Shown in pieces: positions 62,015 through 64,000 of a DNA stretch of 64,000 bases. The stretch is from Nevskia sp035651715 (GTDB taxonomy: Bacteria > Pseudomonadota > Gammaproteobacteria > Nevskiales > Nevskiaceae): NCBI GenBank assembly GCA_035651715.1, contig DASRFD010000012.1:54741-118740 (forward strand), given 5' to 3'. The notes under the pieces were generated by a model, which saw only the letters and a list, made by a program, of their open reading frames with translations, was not told where the DNA came from and did not search any database. Position numbers and translations under genes: made by a program. Position 1 is the first letter of the stretch; every line of letters begins with the position of its first letter.

Positions 62015-63445
62015 TCAGGTCGCCGCCGCCGCCTGCGCCAGCGCCCGCCGGTACGCCGCCTCGAAGTGCTCGGCGGCGCGTGCGCGCAGCTGGGCGAAGT
62101 TCTCCTCCACCAGCAGCCGGCCGTCGCGCCAGACCGGCCGCAGCAGGTTGTCGCGCCCGGCCAGGGCCTCCTCCCGCACCGCCTCGCAGCCTTCGGCGCC
62201 GCGCACCACGGCCCAGCGTCCGGCCTTGCTGCGCTTGTCCGGATCGGTGACCGGGTCCTTGTAGATCTCGCGCGGCTGCCCGTCCACCTCGCCCCAGCTG
62301 GCCTTCATCGCCCAGCGCAGCGTGTCGCGGTCCACCTTCTGCAGCAGGCCGCCGCCCATGCCGAAGGCGAGGTTCTCGCTGCTGATCGCGCGCAGCTTCA
62401 GCGCCTCCAGGATGCGCGGCAGCGAGCGCAGGTCCACGCCGTCGCCCTGGATCACGCGGATGTAGGGCGGGAGCACGCGGTAGCCCTTGGCGTTCACGGC
62501 ATGGCCGAAGCGGCGCATCAGGTGCTCGACCACGCGCGGCACCACCGCCACTGGGTCGCCGCTGTCCGGGCGCACCACGATGCGCCCGCCGCAGGCCGCG
62601 ATCTCCTCGCGCAGCGCCTCGCCGACGAGATGGTCGAGCGCGTGCCACACGTCGTAGCTGTCGACGACGAAGGCCAGCACCTTCTGCGGGCCGGCGAACT
62701 GGCGGATCATGTTGCGGTAGGCGTCCGCCTCGCCGGCCCTGCCCCAGCTGGTCATGGTGCTGTGCTCGGACGCCGGGATGCTGAAGCCGGCCATCGGCTC
62801 GCCGTAATGGCGGCGCGCCACCTCCAGCGCCTCCAGCGTGTCGGTGCCCTGGAAGTTGAGCAGGTGGCCGGCGCCGCCCAGGGCCGCCGCCTCGTGGCAG
62901 GTGGCGCCGCGCGCGCCGAAGTCGTGCAGCTGGAACGGCAGCGCGTCGAGCGTCTCGGCCGTCTCCTCCAGGTAGAGGCGCAGCGCCTTCTTGCAGGCGA
63001 AGGAGGTGCTGGCCACCGTGCTCGGGTACCACACTGCGCGCAGCAGCGCCGTCTCCAGGTAGCTCGGCAGCCAGTAGCACTGCGGGTCGGTGTTCACCAG
63101 CTGCACCACCGGCACGTGGTGGCCCACCGCCGTGCCCTCCGGCAGCGCCTGTATTTCCAGCGGCAGGTAGCCGCCGTGGCGCTCGACGATGTGCTCCCAG
63201 CCGGCGCGGTTGAACACGCCCAGGTGGGCGCGGCATACGCCTTCCGCTTCGTCGATGTCGGCGCGGCTGAGCGGCCGGCTCAGGTAGTGCTTGAGGAAGG
63301 CCTGCAGGCCGAAGAACAGCACCTCCGGCAACAGCCCGCCGCGGCTCTCGATGTAGCTGGAGATGCGCGTCGTGCCCGGCGGATACTGCAGCCAGTGCGT
63401 CAGCTTGTAGCTGTCGGTGTCGAGGATGAGGTTATGGCGCGTCAT
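62015..63445 (-). CDS. nadV: Nicotinamide phosphoribosyltransferase
   Basis: 476 residues, the size of bacterial NAMPT-type NadV. Motifs are the start NLILDTDSYKLTHWLQYPPG, FQLHDFGARG near residue 172, the PRPP-site RPDSGDP near 293 and GMGGGLLQKVDRDTLRWAMK near 366. It converts nicotinamide plus PRPP to NMN for NAD salvage in one step. It lies 12 bases after the DUF4241 gene on the same strand. No nudix partner is in view. Confidence 0.93.
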   Translation of the reverse strand: MTRHNLILDTDSYKLTHWLQYPPGTTRISSYIESRGGLLPEVLFFGLQAFLKHYLSRPLSRADIDEAEGVCRAHLGVFNRAGWEHIVERHGGYLPLEIQALPEGTAVGHHVPVVQLVNTDPQCYWLPSYLETALLRAVWYPSTVASTSFACKKALRLYLEETAETLDALPFQLHDFGARGATCHEAAALGGAGHLLNFQGTDTLEALEVARRHYGEPMAGFSIPASEHSTMTSWGRAGEADAYRNMIRQFAGPQKVLAFVVDSYDVWHALDHLVGEALREEIAACGGRIVVRPDSGDPVAVVPRVVEHLMRRFGHAVNAKGYRVLPPYIRVIQGDGVDLRSLPRILEALKLRAISSENLAFGMGGGLLQKVDRDTLRWAMKASWGEVDGQPREIYKDPVTDPDKRSKAGRWAVVRGAEGCEAVREEALAGRDNLLRPVWRDGRLLVEENFAQLRARAAEHFEAAYRRALAQAAAAT

Positions 63446-63457
63446 CGTGCGGCTACT

Positions 63458-64000
63458 CTACGCCGGGGCGCCGCGGCCCGGCCACCGCGGCTCAGCGCCT
63501 CCAAACAGTTTCCTGAACAAGGACAAGCGCGGCCTGCGCGCCTCGGCGCCGGGGACAGGCCGCGCCGCGGGCGCCTCGTCCAGGTCCGCACTGTCCCTGG
63601 GGACCAGCATGAAGTCCACCACCAGGACCGCCGGCCGGCGGTTGCCGTCGACGCCCCAGTACACGGGATAGCCGCCGTCGCCCCAACCCGAATCCGCGAT
63701 CACGGTGTCGTCGGCGTGCGCCAACGCCAGCATCGAACAGCGCGAGGCCCGGTTGTCCACGTGGGCTTCGAATGCCCGCTCCTTGGCGCGGGACCTGGCG
63801 GTCAGGACGGCCGCAAGGTCCATGATCGCCACGTTTCCGGCATCGACGTCGACGATGTGGCTGGCGGAGCTCTCGCGGTCGTGGTCGGCGGGAAGCCACC
63901 GGTCGACCGGCTCCTCCGAAAAGCGCACGCGAAGCGCGGCAATTCGATCGAAGGCGGTGGCGACGTCGACGGCGTAATCCCCCGGGGGCACCGCCTGGCC
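63458..64000 (-). CDS. DUF4241 domain protein, partial (N terminus beyond the window)
   Basis: At least 177 residues. The segment DSGWGDGGYPVYWGVDGNRR followed by VVDFMLV is the signature of DUF4241, and the earlier PPGDYAVDVATAFDRIA fits its N-terminal core. The frame stays open to the window end, so the true start lies outside. A GTG at 63991 is only an apparent start. Function unknown. It probably shares an operon with nadV. Confidence 0.8.
   Translation of the reverse strand, partial: GQAVPPGDYAVDVATAFDRIAALRVRFSEEPVDRWLPADHDRESSASHIVDVDAGNVAIMDLAAVLTARSRAKERAFEAHVDNRASRCSMLALAHADDTVIADSGWGDGGYPVYWGVDGNRRPAVLVVDFMLVPRDSADLDEAPAARPVPGAEARRPRLSLFRKLFGGAEPRWPGRGAPA

Overview
The window looks like the chromosome of a high-GC gammaproteobacterium, probably of the Xanthomonadales/Lysobacterales-Nevskiales type. 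The basis is tamA/tamB, ttcA, mutM, dtd, an LpxL-type acyltransferase, and palindromic dispersed repeats of a style common in those genomes. The assignment is inference from gene content and codon use; no rRNA, tRNA or CRISPR array was recognised.

Layout. 1-1114 is non-coding and carries a roughly 700-bp imperfect inverted repeat. 1115-2178 is an AT-rich foreign-looking gene split by a one-base frameshift. 2169-17545 is ordinary core DNA: mutM; a minus-strand operon for a Gld-type ABC exporter (ATPase, permease, GldG-like, DUF4340); a lipid A-type acyltransferase; dtd; a POT peptide transporter; ttcA; a second ABC exporter pair; a 273-bp palindromic element; a TraB/GumN protein; and tamA.

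17544-45483 is a genomic island of about 28 kb inserted exactly between tamA and tamB, which are normally adjacent and co-transcribed. A 5-bp direct repeat, CCTGT, marks both ends (17539-17543 and 45479-45483). Joining the flanks at this repeat restores a tamA TGA stop overlapping the tamB ATG (TGATG), the layout of a translationally coupled operon. The left end carries three overlapping tyrosine recombinase genes. The right end carries a small protein that is likely helix-turn-helix plus coiled coil and may be an accessory factor. The cargo is defence-like: (a) a minus-strand set of small genes with a ParS/MbcA-type antitoxin domain and a metallophosphoesterase; (b) an XRE regulator with a possible operator; (c) a sigma-70 factor fused to ankyrin repeats, directly followed by a MORC-type GHKL ATPase, a Z1 ATPase/endonuclease, a PD-(D/E)XK protein and an AIPR protein; (d) a compact operon of C5 methyltransferase, phosphoribosyltransferase-like protein, ORC/CDC6-type AAA+ ATPase, an unrecognised protein and a small HTH protein; (e) a second C5 methyltransferase, a Vsr endonuclease and another PD-(D/E)XK nuclease. 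The modules differ visibly in base composition, which suggests stepwise assembly.

45485-64000 returns to core DNA: tamB, a GFA-family protein, an SMP-30-like protein, panE, a class II aldolase, an SDR, an Mpo1-like protein divergent from a Crp/Fnr regulator (with a perfect TGTCG-N6-CGACA dyad between them), a PEP-mutase/isocitrate-lyase family enzyme, an MBL hydrolase, two lipoproteins, a DUF1684 protein, an APC permease with a coupled lipoprotein, a nicotinamide phosphoribosyltransferase (nadV), and a DUF4241 gene cut by the window edge.

The most unusual items are the ankyrin-sigma-70 fusion at the head of a MORC/Z1/AIPR cassette, the methyltransferase-PRTase-ORC/CDC6 operon nested beside it, and the precise split of the tam operon.
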